Shown: positions 26,609-35,211, counted from the stretch's first letter. The stretch: 64,000 bases of DNA from CAYMYN01 sp964394665 (GCA_964394665.1 CAYMYN010000002.1:124001-188000), one strand, 5' to 3'. The notes: generated from the sequence alone by a model not told the origin. Numbers and translations are program-made.

Positions 26609-27499
26609 TTGGAGCGAAGACTGGGACGTGGCCTGGGTTCCCTCCTGGGAGGTTCGGAGTCCGGGCCCGGCCAGGACGTCTCGAAGAACCAGCTCGAGCT
26701 GCCCATCGATCGCATCCAGCCGAACCCCTTCCAACCGCGGCAAGTCTTCGACCCGGAAGGCCTCGAGGAACTGGCACAGAGCATCCGCCTGCACGGGATC
26801 CTGCAACCCGTGGTCGTTCGCCAGCGCGGTGGGGATGCCTACGAGTTGATCGCGGGTGAACGTCGTTGGCGCGCCGCCCGCGCCGCGGGTCTCAAGGCCA
26901 TCCCCGCCCTCGTCCGCTCCGACTTCGGGGATGCGGAGATGCTCGAAGTCGCCCTGGTCGAGAACGTCCAGCGGCGTGACCTCGACGCGCTCGAGAAGGC
27001 CCGGGGCTACTCGCGGATGATGCAGGACCTCGGCCTGACCCAAGAGCAGGTCGCCCAGAAGGTCGGCCTCAAGCGCGCCTCGGTCGCCAACCACCTTCGC
27101 CTCCTGGAGTTGCCCGAGCCCGTTCAGGCCGCCCTGCAAAAAGGCCTGATCACCATGGGTCACGCCCGCGCGCTCCTGGGCGTCGAGGGAGAGCGCTCGG
27201 TTCTGGCCCTCCTGGGCCGCATCTCGCGTGAGGGTCTCTCCGTGCGCCAGGTGGAGGCCCTGGCCCGTCCGCAGCCCACCGCCGCCGCGGGCTCGCCGGG
27301 ACCCGGGGCAGGGCACGGTGAGATTCGACCCCAAGCCCCCTGGGTCGCCGAGGTCCAGCGCCGCTTGCGTGAGGCCCTGGGCGCGAAGGTGACGGTCTTG
27401 AATCGCCCCGGTTTCCAGGGGCAACTCGTGATCGAGTATCACGGTCAGGACGACCTGAACCGCCTCCTCGACCAGCTCGCTCCCCAGCCCCGCCTCTGA
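26609..27499 (+). CDS. parB: ParB/Spo0J chromosome partitioning protein
   Basis: CTP-dependent DNA clamp that loads at parS and recruits ParA and SMC. The 296 residues start LERRLGRGLGSLLGG from a TTG at 26609-26611 preceded by AAGGAG. The N-terminal CTP-binding domain has IQPNPFQPR and the GERRWRA box (ELIAGERRWRAA). The middle has the helix-turn-helix (LTQEQVAQKVGLKRASVANH, then LRLLELPEPVQ) and MGHARALLGV. The C-terminal dimerisation part ends IEYHGQDDLNRLLDQL. Its cognate sites lie just downstream. parA is not adjacent. Confidence 0.96.
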   Translation: MERRLGRGLGSLLGGSESGPGQDVSKNQLELPIDRIQPNPFQPRQVFDPEGLEELAQSIRLHGILQPVVVRQRGGDAYELIAGERRWRAARAAGLKAIPALVRSDFGDAEMLEVALVENVQRRDLDALEKARGYSRMMQDLGLTQEQVAQKVGLKRASVANHLRLLELPEPVQAALQKGLITMGHARALLGVEGERSVLALLGRISREGLSVRQVEALARPQPTAAAGSPGPGAGHGEIRPQAPWVAEVQRRLREALGAKVTVLNRPGFQGQLVIEYHGQDDLNRLLDQLAPQPRL

Positions 27500-27758
27500 G
27501 CCGGGCTCACCGCGCCCGCCGGAGGTCCCGCGATCCGGCGGCCTGCCCTGCCTCCCGTTGGGCTGGCGTTCGGGGTGTGGATTCCCTGTGGAGAGCAGGC
27601 CGGCCCTGCGAGCCGAGCGATGGCCGGAGGAGCCCCCCAACGGCATCCTCGGGCCTGCCCGTGCGGAGGCCAGGGCCCCATCGGTTGAACCCGGCGTCCC
27701 GGTCCCGACTGTGGAGAACCTGGTCCCCTGCGGCCCCTGCGGTCACCGGGCCGCGGGG

Positions 27759-27774
27759 TGTTCCACGTGGAACA
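27759..27774. promoter_or_regulatory. parS site 1 (perfect)
   Basis: TGTTCCACGTGGAACA, full palindrome, right flank CTCGG. Confidence 0.95.
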
Positions 27775-27828
27775 CTCGGTGGTCTGCGCCGCGCTCAGGA
27801 TGGACTGACGCCCTCCGGGTGGGCGGAG

Positions 27829-27844
27829 TGTTCCACGTGGAACA
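27829..27844. promoter_or_regulatory. parS site 2 (perfect)
   Basis: TGTTCCACGTGGAACA, full palindrome, right flank TCACCC. Confidence 0.95.
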
Positions 27845-27898
27845 TCACCCCCACGGGGCCCGCCCCAGGGGCGTCGAGCCCGGTCCGGGAGGCAGAAG

Positions 27899-27914
27899 TG
27901 TTCCACGGGGAACA
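27899..27914. promoter_or_regulatory. parS site 3 (one mismatch)
   Basis: TGTTCCACGGGGAACA; G replaces T at position 9 of the palindrome, breaking the central CACGTG. Right flank CTCGG. Confidence 0.85.
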
Positions 27915-27967
27915 CTCGGGGGTCGGCGCCGCGCCCAGGGGGACAGGGGCCTTCCAGGCGGGCGGAG

Positions 27968-27983
27968 TGTTCCACGTGGAACA
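27968..27983. promoter_or_regulatory. parS site 4 (perfect)
   Basis: TGTTCCACGTGGAACA, right flank TCACCC as in site 2. Confidence 0.95.
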
Positions 27984-28037
27984 TCACCCCCACGGGGCCC
28001 GCCACGGGGTCGTCGCGCCCGGTCTGGAGGGCGAAAG

Positions 28038-28053
28038 TGTTCCACGTGGAACA
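28038..28053. promoter_or_regulatory. parS site 5 (perfect)
   Basis: TGTTCCACGTGGAACA, right flank TCTCCC. Confidence 0.95.
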
Positions 28054-28105
28054 TCTCCCGAGCGTGGCCCCTGCGTGCGCCTTGACGGCAACGACGGGAA
28101 GCGAG

Positions 28106-28121
28106 TGTTCCACGTGGAACA
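28106..28121. promoter_or_regulatory. parS site 6 (perfect)
   Basis: TGTTCCACGTGGAACA, right flank CTCGG. Confidence 0.95.
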
Positions 28122-28176
28122 CTCGGGAAGATCACCGACGCGGGTGCGGCGAACCGACGTCCGGGGCTGAGGGGAG

Positions 28177-28192
28177 TGTTCCACGTGGAACA
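28177..28192. promoter_or_regulatory. parS site 7 (perfect)
   Basis: TGTTCCACGTGGAACA, right flank TCACCC. Confidence 0.95.
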
Positions 28193-28242
28193 TCACCCGA
28201 GGGTCGGCCGAAGCGCGCCGCGGTGATCTCGAGGGGAGCAAG

Positions 28243-28258
28243 TGTACCACGTGGAACA
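28243..28258. promoter_or_regulatory. parS site 8 (one mismatch)
   Basis: TGTACCACGTGGAACA; A replaces T at position 4. Last site of the array, right flank CTCGAG. Confidence 0.85.
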
Positions 28259-28471
28259 CTCGAGCTCGAACGCATCGCCCGGCGGGGATGGGGGTGGCTG
28301 GGGGGCCCCGGGACAGGGCTCGCCCGAAGGAAGGGGCGGTCCTCCCCGGCTGGCCCAGCGGGCCTCCAGGCCGAGCGGGACATGGGGGGCAGGCCGACAC
28401 GTCGGGCGTATCGTGCCGAGGCGCAGACGGGGAGGGGGCCACGTCCCTGGCGCGTGGTCCTGACGGAATGC

Positions 28472-28500
28472 AAAGCGGGCAGCCATGGGCTGCCCGCTTT
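28472..28500 (-). terminator. Hairpin terminator of the cyclophilin gene
   Basis: Perfect 13-bp inverted repeat (28472-28484 with 28488-28500) around a 3-base loop. It lies 34 bp past the stop of the minus-strand peptidyl-prolyl isomerase gene and ends in TTT on that strand. It also separates that gene from the parS array. Confidence 0.7.
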
Positions 28501-28533
28501 CAACGAGGTGCGCGCTGGGGGGGGAGGAGCGGC

Positions 28534-29562
28534 CTAGAGGACCTTCGCGGAGCGGATCGCCACGGGGTTGATCGGCTGCCCCCGTCTCATCGGATTGGAA
28601 TCCAGTTGTCCGGCTTCGATGCGCCGGACCACCTCCATGCCCTCCACGACCTTGCCGAAGACGACGTGCTCGCCATCGAGGTGATGGGCCGGAGCGACGG
28701 TGATGTAGAACTGGCTGCCGGAGCTCTCGACATCGCCCCCGACCTTGGCCGCAGCGAGGTAGCCCTCGAAGTGCCGGAGGTCGTTCTCCTCGCGCTCGAC
28801 CTTGTAGCCCGGTCCTCCCACGCCCCAGGTCGAGCGGTCGTCCTCCTTCGAATTCGGGTCCCCGCCCTGGATCATGGATCCGGGCTCCACGCGGTGGAAG
28901 CGCGTGCCGTCATAGAAGCCCTCGCGCACGAGCTTCAGGAAGTTGTCCCCGTGCTTGGGAGCCAATTCGGGGTACAACTGCACGACGATGACGCCCTCGT
29001 CGGTCTCGATGCTCACGCGCGGAGCATCCGCGGGCGGGGACGGATTGGCGAAGAGGTGATCCTTGCCCGTCTCCCAGGCGCCCTGGGCACGAACACCCTG
29101 GAGGAGACTCTCCGCCAGGGTCAGCGGAGTGGCCTGGCCGGCGACCTGGAAACGCTCCTTGACCAGGGGGTGGGAGGGATAGGTGTCCTGCAACTTCCTG
29201 ATAGCTGCCTCGGATCCGGGGTAGTCGCGTTTCTCGGCGAGGACCTTTGCCTGCAGGAAGAGGGCCCAGGGCCCCGCTTCGGTCTGGGCGAGCTCGGGAT
29301 GCAGGGCGGCGAGGGCCTCCGCGTCGCCGACGAACCCAGCCAGGGACCCTCCGGGCTCGACGTGGGCCCAGATTCGGTTCCAGCTCTGGGTCAAGGTCTC
29401 GCGCCGCTTCTCGCTGAGGTACTGGAACACGAGCACCGCGATCGCGATCAGGGCCGCGAGCGCCGCCATCAGCTTCCAGTTGCGCTCGATCCAGAGGCTG
29501 AAGGCGGATTGTTCGTCCGCGGCGGCCACGGTGATGTCGGTAGCGGCCTTGTGCTGGGCCAT
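28534..29562 (-). CDS. Membrane-anchored cyclophilin-type peptidyl-prolyl isomerase
   Basis: A 342-residue protein. A cytoplasmic start is followed by one membrane segment (about residues 31-49, LMAALAALIAIAVLVFQYL). A helical, TPR-like region comes next (about 60-165, with WALFLQAKVLAEKRDYPG). The cyclophilin domain (about 180-342) has the active-site stretch TRFHRVEPGSMIQGGDP, GSQFYITVAPAHHLDGEHVV and FGKVVEGMEVVRRI. Topology places the isomerase domain outside the cytoplasm, so it probably helps fold exported proteins. The ATG is at 29560-29562. The anchor-plus-helical spacer resembles YfgM-like proteins, though the fusion to cyclophilin is less common. Confidence 0.92.
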   Translation of the reverse strand: MAQHKAATDITVAAADEQSAFSLWIERNWKLMAALAALIAIAVLVFQYLSEKRRETLTQSWNRIWAHVEPGGSLAGFVGDAEALAALHPELAQTEAGPWALFLQAKVLAEKRDYPGSEAAIRKLQDTYPSHPLVKERFQVAGQATPLTLAESLLQGVRAQGAWETGKDHLFANPSPPADAPRVSIETDEGVIVVQLYPELAPKHGDNFLKLVREGFYDGTRFHRVEPGSMIQGGDPNSKEDDRSTWGVGGPGYKVEREENDLRHFEGYLAAAKVGGDVESSGSQFYITVAPAHHLDGEHVVFGKVVEGMEVVRRIEAGQLDSNPMRRGQPINPVAIRSAKVL

Positions 29563-29841
29563 GGAGTCGTTCTCCTGTCTTTGAGGCTACCTTGGGTAGC
29601 GCTTGGGATCCCCTTGTAGCCAGGGTGCCCGCTGCGGTCCGGGCCTCGGCCGGCCCGCGGGCGGGGCCTCGAAGGCCGCCGCGAACGAGATCACCCGCGG
29701 GTTCGCGGCGTCCAGGGCACCGGTGGGGTGTCGGAGTCGCGAGCCCGGGATCATACCAGCGCCGGGAGCGGGCCCACAAGCGGCGCCGCGAGCGCCGGCA
29801 TCCCCTGCGCCGGTACCATGTTCCTCCCCCCAGTCCCCGCG

Positions 29842-31332
29842 ATGCCCACCCCCGTTTCCGCCATGAACGTCTGGACCGTTCTGCCCCTGTTGGCCCTCGT
29901 CGGCGCTCCCCGCTCGCTGGAGGCGTCGGAGGCTGTTCATCCCTTCGTCCAGGACGATCCCGCCAAGGAGTTCGCCAAGCGTTTCGAGGCGGCGGGCAAC
30001 GACGTCGACAAACTCTGGGACGTCCACCTGTGGGCCGACGCGTTCGGCCTGCGCAACGAGAGCCGCCGCTGCTTGCGCAAGATCGTTCAGGTCGATCCGC
30101 AGCACCGCGCCGCCAACGAGGCGCTCGGCCACATCTTCTACGCCGGGCGTTGGTTCCCCTCCGAGCGCAAGCTGGCCGAGTTCAAGAAGGAGGAGGAAGC
30201 CCGCATCGCGGCCGAGAAGGGCCTGGTGCGCTGGAAGGACCAATGGGTCCCCGCGGACGACGTCCCGAACCTCGAGAAGGGCCTCGTGCGCGACGAGCAG
30301 GGGCGCTGGGTGAACAAGGAGGAGTTCGAGAAGCTCCAGGCCGGCTGGCGCCGTCAGGATCTCCTCTGGATCCCCCCCGACGAGGTCTCCAAGCTCGACG
30401 AGGGCCTGTGGAAGTGCGGCACGGACTGGCTCGCGATCGAACAGGCCGACGCCTACCACGCGCAGATCGGCCGCTGGTGGAGCATCCCCACGGACGCCTT
30501 CGTGCTGCACACCACCTGTCGGCGCGAGCTCGCCGAGCGGGCGACGCACGTGCTCTACGCCACGGTGCGCGACCTCGTGCGTGTGGTCGGGACGCAGCCC
30601 GCGGAGCCGGTTCCGGTGGTTCTGCTGCGCAGCGCCGAGCAGTACAACCAGATCGCCTCGAACGAATCGCCCCTGGGGCCGGTGGCGTCGCACGGGCTCT
30701 CCTCGGCCCACCACGCCTTCTTCGCCGACGTCTGGTTCGACGTGCCCGGGCAGCGCTTCCACGGCGCGGGGTTTGGCTACTGGGACGACTCCAGCCCGTC
30801 CGGCAACAGCTACGGACCCCACTCCCTCCGGCACGCCGCCGCCCAGGCTCTGCTCGAGGGGATCGACCCGAGCCCCAAGACCCTCCAGCGCACCTTCCGC
30901 GGCCGGGGGCAGAGCCACGACGTCAAGGCGTTCTACGCCGAGAAACGGTTCCCCGAGTGGTTCCGCTACGGCGCCGCGAGCTACGCCGAGCGCTACTTCG
31001 TCGACTCGACCGTCGCCTCCGGCGGCAACCCCAACTGGGCCCGCGAGTGGTCGGTGCAGAACATCGTCAACCGCGGCGGCCTGCGGCCGATCGCAGAGAT
31101 CCTCGAGAAGCAGCTCGATGCCTGGGACCCGGCCGATGCTGGAAAACTCATGAACGAGCGCGGGCTCCTGGTCGCGTTCCTGGTCGACGGCGGCTTCCCG
31201 CCCCTCGCCGAGGCCCATGGCGAGCTGAAGATGAAGATCCGCAAGGGCGAGGATCTCAAGTCCGTCTTCGCGAAGATCCAGAAGCTGCTGGTCGAGAACG
31301 AGCAGCAACTCCGCAAATTCGCCAACCTCTGA
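29842..31332 (+). CDS. Secreted protein with degenerate peptidase-MA-like domain
   Basis: A 496-residue protein with an N-terminal signal sequence (NVWTVLPLLALVGAPRS). The first half has planctomycete-type W-rich repeats such as LGHIFYAGRWFPSE, RWKDQWVPADDV and LVRDEQGRWVN. The second half resembles the peptidase MA fold: an SLRHAAAQALLEG helix near residue 330 and FPEWFRYGAASYAERYF about 40 residues later. In active relatives the first helix is HExxH and the second is PxWxxEGxA; here those catalytic residues are replaced by H-A-A-A-Q and Y-G-A, so it is probably not catalytic. Start chosen at ATG 29842; 29818 and 29863 are possible. Confidence 0.72.
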   Translation: MPTPVSAMNVWTVLPLLALVGAPRSLEASEAVHPFVQDDPAKEFAKRFEAAGNDVDKLWDVHLWADAFGLRNESRRCLRKIVQVDPQHRAANEALGHIFYAGRWFPSERKLAEFKKEEEARIAAEKGLVRWKDQWVPADDVPNLEKGLVRDEQGRWVNKEEFEKLQAGWRRQDLLWIPPDEVSKLDEGLWKCGTDWLAIEQADAYHAQIGRWWSIPTDAFVLHTTCRRELAERATHVLYATVRDLVRVVGTQPAEPVPVVLLRSAEQYNQIASNESPLGPVASHGLSSAHHAFFADVWFDVPGQRFHGAGFGYWDDSSPSGNSYGPHSLRHAAAQALLEGIDPSPKTLQRTFRGRGQSHDVKAFYAEKRFPEWFRYGAASYAERYFVDSTVASGGNPNWAREWSVQNIVNRGGLRPIAEILEKQLDAWDPADAGKLMNERGLLVAFLVDGGFPPLAEAHGELKMKIRKGEDLKSVFAKIQKLLVENEQQLRKFANL

Positions 31333-31427
31333 CGCGCAACTCCGCGCTTCGATCGCGCCGCGGCGCTCCCGGTTCGCAGGGGGCGCCGCGGCGGTTGCGC
31401 CCTGGAGCCCGATCCGATCCCCACGCC

Positions 31428-33593
31428 ATGATCCAACTCACCGCACTCCTCTTCCTGTCCCTCGCCTCGAGCGGCGACCACGCCGCCCTGCACCCGGCCG
31501 ACGCGAACCTCTACCTCGAGGTGCCCAACGTCCCGGCGGCCCTCGAGGCCTACCGCCAAGCGCCCCTCGTGCGCCTGCTGCAGGACGAAGAGATCGGCGC
31601 CCTCGCGCGACGCCTCGGCGGCCTGCCCGAGGACTTCGACCTGTGGGAGGGGCTCCAGGATCAGATCGCGGAGATGACCGATCCCGGAGTCCTGCTCGCG
31701 CTACGGAACCTGGCCGACATCGGGGGCGAGCTGCGCTCGGCCTCGGTGGCGTTCACGGGTCTCACGGGCTCGGACGCGCTGGCCCTCGAGCTCGAGATCG
31801 ACCCGGCGGCCTTGCTGCGCCACATCGGGGTCCAGGTCGTGTTGGAGTTCAGCGACGCCGTGGCCCCGGCGCGCCTGGTCGGCATGCTCGGCCTGGGCTT
31901 GCCGCCCGCGCCGGACGCGGAGGGACCCGGGGAGCTCGAGCTCCTGGGCGAGAGCCGCACGATCCAGCGCTTCAGCCTGCCGAATGCGCCCTATCTGCCC
32001 CCGATCTGGACCGTTACGGCGGATCGACTGCTGATCTTGGGGCTCGGAGCGAGCTCCCCGACCGAGCTGGCGGCGCGCGCCGCGGGCGGCCCCTCCTTCC
32101 TGGCCCGCGCCGGTGAGCTGCGCGGCGCGGAGCGCTTCAGCACGCCGTCGGGAGCAACTGTCTACGAGAGCACGTGGTGGCTCCCCACGCCGCCCTTCTA
32201 TGCGGACCTGCTCGAGCAGGAGACCCCCGAGGCCGCGGGGGAGATCGCGGGCGCGCTGCTCGGGAACTTCATGCCCTTCGAGCCCACGGTGATGCGCTCG
32301 CGCCTCCAACTGCGCGAGGGGAGCTTCGTGAGCGAGAGCTTCGAGCGCCGCGCCGCGGCGGCCTCGACCGCGACTCCGCCACTCTTCGGCAGCACCCCCC
32401 TGGCCGCGGGGGCCCTCGAGCGCGCGGCTCCGGAGGCGGTCTGGGTGTGGGCCACGAGCATGTCGCGCGACGCCCTGCGCGGAGCGGCCACCAGGCTGGT
32501 CGAGATGGTGGTGGCCGGGGACCCCGAAGAGGGGGACTTCGGGCAAGGGCTTCCGCCGGAGGTCGCCGCGAAGTTGGGTCCGATGTTGGACGGGGTCTTG
32601 GCCTCCTTCGGGACCGACCTCGTCGTGTACATGCTCCCGATCGCGGGCCTCAAGATCCCCCAGATCCACGCCGTTCTGGGCCTCGAGAACGCGGGGGCGT
32701 TCGAGCAGAACCTCGCGGCACTCGCGAAGTTCGTCGAGGAACAGGCGGGGGGCATGGTGAGCCTCGACACGCGGCCGTACCGGCGCCAGCCCGTGGTGAC
32801 CCTCAAGCCGAACCTGGGGGGCATGGGGATCCCACCCATGATCTCGTTCGACCTGACGGTCGGCATCGTGGGGGATCGGGCCGTCGTCGGGCTGTCGGCG
32901 ATGGACGTGAAGAAGGAGATGCGCCGCCTCTTGGGCGAGGAGGCCGGCACCCATGCGGTGGCCCGGGAGGGCAAGGCCCCCAAGGGAACCACCTCGATGC
33001 ACTGGCTCGACTGGGGGGCGCTGGTGGGAGGGATCTACGACTCGGCCCGCGCGTTGGCCGCCCTCGTGCCGGACGCGAGCATGCTGCCGGTCGACGTGAC
33101 CCAACTGCCCGAGTCGAAGGTGTTCACGCGTTTCTTCCGGCCCACGACTGCCTGGAGCCGCGGGGGCGAGGATGGGATCTACAGCTACTCCGAGTCCTCG
33201 TTCGGCCCCGAGTTCCTGATCACGGCCCTCGCCGCCGGCCTGACGTTCGGGGCCGTGAGCTCGAGCGCGAGCGAGGAGTTCGTGTTCGTCGAAGGCCTCG
33301 AGCCCGCCGAGGCCGCGTCCGGCGACACGCTCTCCGCGCTCCAGGAGGTCAAGCTCGCGGTCGTGCTCTACCGCAGCGAGCGCGGCGAGCTGCCGGCGGC
33401 GATCGAGGACCTGCTGCGTCCCAGCGAGGCCTTCCCGAGCGGCTACCTGCGCCGCGGTTCGGTGCCGGTCGACGAGTGGGGCCGGGCCCCGCGCTACGCG
33501 CGTACCGAGGGCGGCCAGGGCTTCCTGGTCTGGTCGTTGGGTCCGGACGGCGAGGACGCGGAGGGCGCCGGCGACGACGTCGTCGCCCCCTGA
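31428..33593 (+). CDS. Secreted DUF3352-like protein with GspG-like C-terminal domain
   Basis: A 721-residue protein beginning with a short signal sequence (MIQLTALLFLSLASSG). The body has the alternating strands and helices of DUF3352-type proteins (for example HPADANLYLEVPNVPAALEA and LDGVLASFGTDLVVYMLPI). From about residue 637 it turns into a segment like the C-terminal half of type II secretion pseudopilin GspG: VKLAVVLYRSERGELP, DEWGRAPRYAR, then FLVWSLGPDGE and an acidic GAGDDVV calcium-site-like end. The GspG N-terminal prepilin helix is absent. It follows the preceding secreted protein with a 95-bp gap and precedes an acyltransferase gene. Confidence 0.7.
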   Translation: MIQLTALLFLSLASSGDHAALHPADANLYLEVPNVPAALEAYRQAPLVRLLQDEEIGALARRLGGLPEDFDLWEGLQDQIAEMTDPGVLLALRNLADIGGELRSASVAFTGLTGSDALALELEIDPAALLRHIGVQVVLEFSDAVAPARLVGMLGLGLPPAPDAEGPGELELLGESRTIQRFSLPNAPYLPPIWTVTADRLLILGLGASSPTELAARAAGGPSFLARAGELRGAERFSTPSGATVYESTWWLPTPPFYADLLEQETPEAAGEIAGALLGNFMPFEPTVMRSRLQLREGSFVSESFERRAAAASTATPPLFGSTPLAAGALERAAPEAVWVWATSMSRDALRGAATRLVEMVVAGDPEEGDFGQGLPPEVAAKLGPMLDGVLASFGTDLVVYMLPIAGLKIPQIHAVLGLENAGAFEQNLAALAKFVEEQAGGMVSLDTRPYRRQPVVTLKPNLGGMGIPPMISFDLTVGIVGDRAVVGLSAMDVKKEMRRLLGEEAGTHAVAREGKAPKGTTSMHWLDWGALVGGIYDSARALAALVPDASMLPVDVTQLPESKVFTRFFRPTTAWSRGGEDGIYSYSESSFGPEFLITALAAGLTFGAVSSSASEEFVFVEGLEPAEAASGDTLSALQEVKLAVVLYRSERGELPAAIEDLLRPSEAFPSGYLRRGSVPVDEWGRAPRYARTEGGQGFLVWSLGPDGEDAEGAGDDVVAP

Positions 33594-33604
33594 ACGGCAC
33601 CCCC

Positions 33605-34315
33605 GTGGTCGGCCCCGGCAGCCCGCGCCCGCCCCTGCGCGCGCGCCTCAAGCGCGCGCGCAGGGCCCTGGGGCGCCGACTCGTCGGGGGGCCCGGCCGG
33701 CTCCTGGTGGGGCTCCTGGCCCGCACCTGGCGCATCCGGCGCGAGGGTGAGGAGCACCTCGCCGCCGCGCGCCAGGACGGCGGACACTTCATGGCCCTCT
33801 GGCACGGCTCGATGCTCGTGGCCATGCCCGGCCATCGCGGCCCCGACTACATCGTCCTGGTGTCGCAGAGCGGCGACGGCGACGTCTCGGCGCGGCTGCT
33901 GCGCTCCTTCGGCTACGGCGTGATCCGCGGTTCGGCCAGCCGCGGCGGGGCGCGCGCCCTGCGCGAGATGCTCGCCGCCCTCGACGCCCGCGGGATCGTC
34001 GTCGTGACGCCCGACGGGCCGCGCGGCCCGCGGCGCTCGATGAACCCGGGCCTGGCCTGGATGGCGCGCGCCACCGGCCGGCCGATCGTGCCCTGCGCCT
34101 TCGTGACCGACCGCGCCTGGCGGCTCTCGAGCTGGGACCGCTTCGCGATCCCGCGTCCTTTCGCGCGCGTGGCCTACGCCTACGGCGAGCCGCTCTACGT
34201 GCCCCGCGAGGCGAGTTCGGCCGAGCTCGACGCCGCGAGCGAGCGCCTGCGCGACGCCCTGCTCGCCGTCGAGGGCCGGGCCGCCCGGACCCTGGGCCTG
34301 GAGGACGCGCCGTGA
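33605..34315 (+). CDS. DUF374 lysophospholipid acyltransferase family protein
   Basis: A 236-residue protein of the DUF374 group, related to lipid A and phospholipid acyltransferases. It shows a basic N-terminal hydrophobic part, the active-site-like FMALWHGSMLVAMPGHRG, GVIRGSASRGGARALREML, and TPDGPRGPRRSMNPGL followed by ATGRPIVPCAF. GTG at 33605-33607 is the only sensible start. Its stop overlaps the GTG of the following DUF72 gene (GTGA), so they are translationally coupled. Likely acts at the inner face of the membrane on lipid precursors; exact substrate unknown. Confidence 0.87.
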   Translation: MVGPGSPRPPLRARLKRARRALGRRLVGGPGRLLVGLLARTWRIRREGEEHLAAARQDGGHFMALWHGSMLVAMPGHRGPDYIVLVSQSGDGDVSARLLRSFGYGVIRGSASRGGARALREMLAALDARGIVVVTPDGPRGPRRSMNPGLAWMARATGRPIVPCAFVTDRAWRLSSWDRFAIPRPFARVAYAYGEPLYVPREASSAELDAASERLRDALLAVEGRAARTLGLEDAP

Positions 34316-35211
34316 TCCGCGTGGGCCCGGCCGGTTGGTCCTATCCCGACTGGCAGGGCATCGTCTACCCGGCGCCCGCGCCGCGGGGCTTCGACCCGCT
34401 GGCGCACCTCGCGCGCCTCTTCCCCTGCATCGAGCTCAACAGCTCGTTCTACGCGCCGCCTGGCGCCGAGATGGCCGAGCGCTGGTCGGCGCGCGTCGCG
34501 CCCTGCGCCGAGTTCCGTTTCCTCGCCAAGGTCCACCGCGACTTCACCCACACTTCCGCGCCCGCGGAGGGACCGGACGACCCCTGGCCGGCGGCCGCGG
34601 CGTCCTTCCTCGCGGGCCTCGCGCCGCTCGAACGCGACGGGCGCCTCGCCGCCCTGTTGCTCCAGTTCCCGGCCGGTTTCGCCCGCAACCCGGCGAACGC
34701 GCGCCGCCTCGAGCGCCTGAACGAGCTCTTCGCCGCGCCGGGGCGGCGCGCCCTGGCGGTCGAGCTGCGCCACCGGAGCTGGTTCGTGCCCGCCGCGCTC
34801 GAACGCTTCAGCGCGCTGGGCCTGGCGGTCGCCCACATCGACCTCCCCGCCGCCCCCGAGCACCCGCCGGTCTGGCACGAACCCACGGCCTCCCTGGGCT
34901 ACCTGCGCCTGCACGGCCGCAACGCCCGCACCTGGTTCCAGCCCGGCGTGGGACGCGACGCGCGCTACGACTACCTCTACGGGCCCGCGGAGCTCGACGA
35001 ACTCGCGGCCCGCGCCCGCCGCCTGGCGGGGGCGACCGACGAGACGTTCGTCGTCACGAACAACCACTTCGAGGGCCAAGCGGTGGCCAACGCCCTCGAG
35101 CTGCGCTCCCTGCTCGAGGGCACCCCGCCCGCCGCTCCGATCGAACTCCAGGCCCGCTTCCCGCGCCTGCGCGCGGGCACGCGCCCCCAGGGCCAGGGCC
35201 GGCTGTTCTGA
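34312..35211 (+). CDS. DUF72 family TIM-barrel-like protein
   Basis: A 299-residue protein of the DUF72 family (YecE-like), whose biochemical role is unknown. Characteristic points are the start IRVGPAGWSYPDWQGIVYP, the conserved ELNSSFYAPPGAEM, FRFLAKVHRDFTH, AVELRHRSWF, and YLRLHGRN near the C-terminus, followed by FVVTNNHFEGQAVANALEL. GTG start at 34312-34314 overlapping the acyltransferase stop. Confidence 0.95.
   Translation: MIRVGPAGWSYPDWQGIVYPAPAPRGFDPLAHLARLFPCIELNSSFYAPPGAEMAERWSARVAPCAEFRFLAKVHRDFTHTSAPAEGPDDPWPAAAASFLAGLAPLERDGRLAALLLQFPAGFARNPANARRLERLNELFAAPGRRALAVELRHRSWFVPAALERFSALGLAVAHIDLPAAPEHPPVWHEPTASLGYLRLHGRNARTWFQPGVGRDARYDYLYGPAELDELAARARRLAGATDETFVVTNNHFEGQAVANALELRSLLEGTPPAAPIELQARFPRLRAGTRPQGQGRLF

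Larger units (their letters stand above)
27759..28258. repeat. Array of eight parS centromere-like sites
   Basis: Eight copies of the 16-bp palindrome TGTTCCACGTGGAACA or one-base variants lie within 500 bp immediately 3' of parB. Start positions are 27759, 27829, 27899, 27968, 28038, 28106, 28177 and 28243, giving intervals of 70, 70, 69, 70, 68, 71 and 66 bp. Six copies are perfect. Flanks alternate between a CTCGG type (sites 1, 3, 6; weaker 8) and a TCACCC type (sites 2, 4, 7), because part of the array is an imperfect tandem duplication. It is the loading zone for ParB and marks an origin-proximal centromere. Confidence 0.95.

Noticed and set aside
27759..28258. Reading the repeated palindromes as transposon ends or REP elements.
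   Set aside because: The 16-bp sequence is a known parS variant and lies directly behind parB.
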